This document shows positions 61,966 through 64,000 of a DNA stretch of 64,000 bases, piece after piece. Position 1 is the stretch's first letter. Every line of letters begins with the position of its first letter. This DNA is from Mauremys mutica. Lineage: Eukaryota; Chordata; Testudines; Geoemydidae. Position numbers and translations under genes: made by a program. The notes beneath the pieces are model-generated. The model was not told the origin of the DNA and made no database searches. It saw only the letters and a list, made by a program, of their open reading frames with translations. The stretch is taken from NCBI RefSeq assembly GCF_020497125.1, contig NC_059082.1, forward strand, positions 55,140,524 through 55,204,523. Direction: 5' to 3'.

Positions 61966-62617
61966 TGTTGGCCTGAGGCACGTAAGTGCATCGTGAGGTG
62001 CCTAAGTACCCTCGTGAATCTGTCCTTTAACTCTTTCCTGCACCTCTTGTAGGCTTTGAGTGTGTCACAGCAGTTTTGATACCTCTCTTTACCAGCTCTC
62101 TCTATGCTGCCCCTGTTGCTGGTGTGTCGCTAGCTCAGTGTGGAGTTTTCCAGCTGTGGCAGCATAGCTACTAGCTGCCCTCAGCATCAGAGTGTCCTTG
62201 TACCCAAAGGGGCTATGCCTCCCCACCTTCAGACTGTCTGGGCTTGCTTTCTGCTCAGGGACCTGGGTGGCTGTTGGCTTAGCAACTGGAGAAATCAAAC
62301 AGGAGCATTTTTGGGTAGGGTGGGTGGGGACAACCAGCAGGGAAGCAGAAGAATGAGTCAGGCTGGGTAGGAGATGGAATGGTCACCATACTTATTAACC
62401 TCCCTCCCTCGCCCCTATGGTTGAAGGGTTCTAGCCATGTGGAATCTCATTGCTTTCACCTAGGAGTTAAGAGCCCTGCCCTAAATGCCCACAAAACAAG
62501 TCCAGTGACATTCAGAACCCCCAGAGGAACTTGCCACTGCTGGGAGTGAGCCTGGCTCACTCAGGCTAACTAGTGACCAGACATCCCACCTTACTCATAT
62601 CATTGTAACAAAGCACA

Positions 62618-62707
62618 TTTATTATTAAAACACCTTCCAAACCAGCACCACCACCCTGGCTGTTTCCATCAGGTCAGAGTTAATAGTTAATGAAAGCACC
62701 CACACCT
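62618..62707 (-). other. MPG: MPG 3' UTR with poly(A) signal
   Basis: The minus strand carries AATAAA at 62623-62618, about 85 bases past the MPG stop. That implies a very short 3' UTR. The NPRL3 signal lies about 0.93 kb away in the opposite direction, so the two transcripts probably do not overlap here. Confidence 0.6.
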
Positions 62708-63087
62708 CTAGTCTGCAGCACCTTGCTCGCTCTCCACCTTCTTGTCCACAACACTCACGCATTTGTTCCCTCGTATATAAAACCTCAGTGGTTTCTGTGC
62801 CCACTCTCCACCATAGCTGACACCAATTCGGGCTGCAGTCACCACAGCCTGCTCTCCCGGTGCTTCTGAGCCAGGCTCCATCCAGACTGCTGTGTCCCGA
62901 GTCAGGTCCTTTTGATCAAAGCTCTTGTTAACAGAGAATGCTTGACAGAGCTTGGCGGGCCCATTGCACAGCTGCCAGTCCTTCAGGGGTTTGGCTGATC
63001 CTTTCCTCTGAGCACTTCGCAGCTGCCTCATGGTGTCCAGGCCCTGCAGAGGTTCCAAGGAACGGAGCAGGACTGCAGCCCCTTCCC
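62708..63087 (-). CDS. MPG: MPG (alkyl-adenine DNA glycosylase) terminal coding exon
   Basis: From the acceptor TTGTTCCACAG on the minus strand, the exon encodes EGAAVLLRSLEPLQGLDTMR, QLRSAQRKGSAKPLKDWQLC, a GPAKLCQAFSVNKSFDQKDL segment, and near the end KPLRFYIRGNKCVSVVDKKV, stopping at TAG (62708-62710). It is the C-terminal 125 residues of MPG/AAG, which removes alkylated and deaminated purines (3-methyladenine, hypoxanthine) in base excision repair. The Arg of VLLR corresponds to human Arg182. The reading frame is intact. Exons with the flipping Tyr and catalytic Glu lie beyond 64000. Confidence 0.96.
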
Positions 63088-63329
63088 CTGTGGAACAAGA
63101 AGGACTTGCATGAGCATGGGCTCCTCTACAGGGGCCTCTCACCACTCGCTGGCTGGCTGGGCTACATGTTACTCGGTGCAGGGGGTTGACAGCAATACAG
63201 AATTAATTCCAACCCTCACAGAAATCCTACACACCTCCCCTCCCGTCTATTAACTGGTACCCACTGGTCAGCAGATCAACTCAAGGGACAATAGTCTATC
63301 AATGGTGCATGCCACAGACTCTTCAGTGT

Positions 63330-63598
63330 ATTCATCCCCACCAAACCCTGCGAGTGGTGTTAGCCCTGTTTTACACATGGGAACGGAGGCGCCAAGGACC
63401 AGATTTTTAAAGGAGTTTAGGTGCCTATATGGAGTGGGCCTGTCTCCATTGAAATCAATGGATGTATGAAAATCACTAGGAGTTTAAGACCCTTTAAACA
63501 TCTGATCCTTAGTGACTTGCCCAAGGTCACACAGGATGTCTGTGGCGGAGCAGGGAAGGGAATTACTGGCTGCCAAACGTCAGGCTTGTGCTCAGATC
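63330..63598 (-). mobile_element. MIR SINE interrupted by a MITE
   Basis: The left part (CCTGTTTTACACATGGGAAC, GGAGGCGCCAAGGA) and the right part (CTTAGTGACTTGCCCAAGGT, CACACAGGATG) are the antisense MIR core, broken within its most conserved segment. The interruption is the element at 63399-63507. Confidence 0.8.
63399..63507. mobile_element. MITE nested in a MIR, same family as 35922-36083
   Basis: CCAGATTTTTAAAGGAG and CCCTTTAAACATCTGAT are inverted ends. The centre, CTCCATTGAAATCAATGGA, is palindromic as in the copy at 35922. Confidence 0.7.
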
Positions 63599-64000
63599 AC
63601 GAGACCAACTGTCTCAGACTCCAAGGCTGAAGTGATCTCAGGTCAGATTTGTCACAGTCATGGATAGCAGGAGTCAGCCAGTAACTGGGGAGAGAGGAAA
63701 GGGCAGTGAACTCCCTTCCCCTGCTCTGACTGGCCAAACTCTCCTTGGCTCAGTCTGAAATTCATGGTTACAGACGAAACAGTCTCCAGCCGGCTTTTCC
63801 CTGACCTTCTTCTTAGCATTAGTGTTTAAGGCAGTGTCATGGGCTGAGCTCCCTCGAGGTCCAGAGGCGCTCAGAGGTTTTCCTGTCAGCACAGCACTCT
63901 GGAACAACTGCCACATGTGAGTTCAAGGGTGGGGTACCTGGAGCAGCTCCTTAAACCCTATAGATTTGTATTCGTACACCAAGGCTCAGTGCATCACCTC

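Larger units (their letters stand above)
63088..64000 (-). other. MPG: MPG intron (partial)
   Basis: No preceding MPG exon is visible before the window ends. The only assigned content is a MIR interrupted by a MITE at 63330-63598. 63599-64000 holds short ORFs without motifs. Confidence 0.6.

Noticed and set aside
63100..64000. Penultimate MPG exon
   Set aside because: The expected conserved peptide around the catalytic region is not seen in any minus-strand frame.

Overview
This window is vertebrate nuclear DNA, most likely from a turtle. That source is inferred from repeat content: CR1 LINEs, DIRS tyrosine-recombinase retrotransposons, Penelope-like elements, Gmr1-type Gypsy elements, Harbinger and hAT relatives, and old MIR SINEs occur together. 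No bacterial, phage or CRISPR feature was seen.

Only two host genes are supported. The plus strand carries the last five coding exons of NPRL3 (13097-13203, 16623-16752, 41537-41726, 46852-47044, 61121-61286). They encode the C-terminal 261 residues of this GATOR1 subunit, and every splice phase fits. The minus strand carries the terminal coding exon of MPG, the alkyl-adenine DNA glycosylase (62708-63087). The two genes converge tail to tail, with poly(A) signals about 0.9 kb apart. This matches the conserved NPRL3-MPG neighbourhood next to the vertebrate alpha-globin locus. Earlier NPRL3 exons, where the globin enhancers sit in mammals, lie outside the window, as do the other MPG exons.

The introns are mostly mobile DNA. 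Region 1-7.7 kb holds a degraded Gypsy element on the minus strand with Gmr1-type order (gag-PR-IN-RT-RH). It is split by a Penelope-like element and by a hAT MITE with a perfect 8-bp target duplication. Region 13.6-17.5 kb holds LTR, CR1, Penelope and MITE pieces. Region 17.9-26.6 kb is a DIRS element containing a four-level nest: DIRS, then a pogo-like MITE, then a Penelope tail, then a recent non-autonomous LTR retrotransposon whose two 777-bp LTRs look identical. A second DIRS (38.3-40.9 kb) interrupts a palindromic MITE. The end of a third DIRS (49.8-50.3 kb) abuts a Harbinger transposon (50.3-54.5 kb), whose transposase gene is split by a CR1.

No clearly new biological system is visible. 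The best lead for follow-up is the young, defective LTR family at 19879-23510, which has a near-intact tRNA-Leu-type primer site and no reverse transcriptase of its own.
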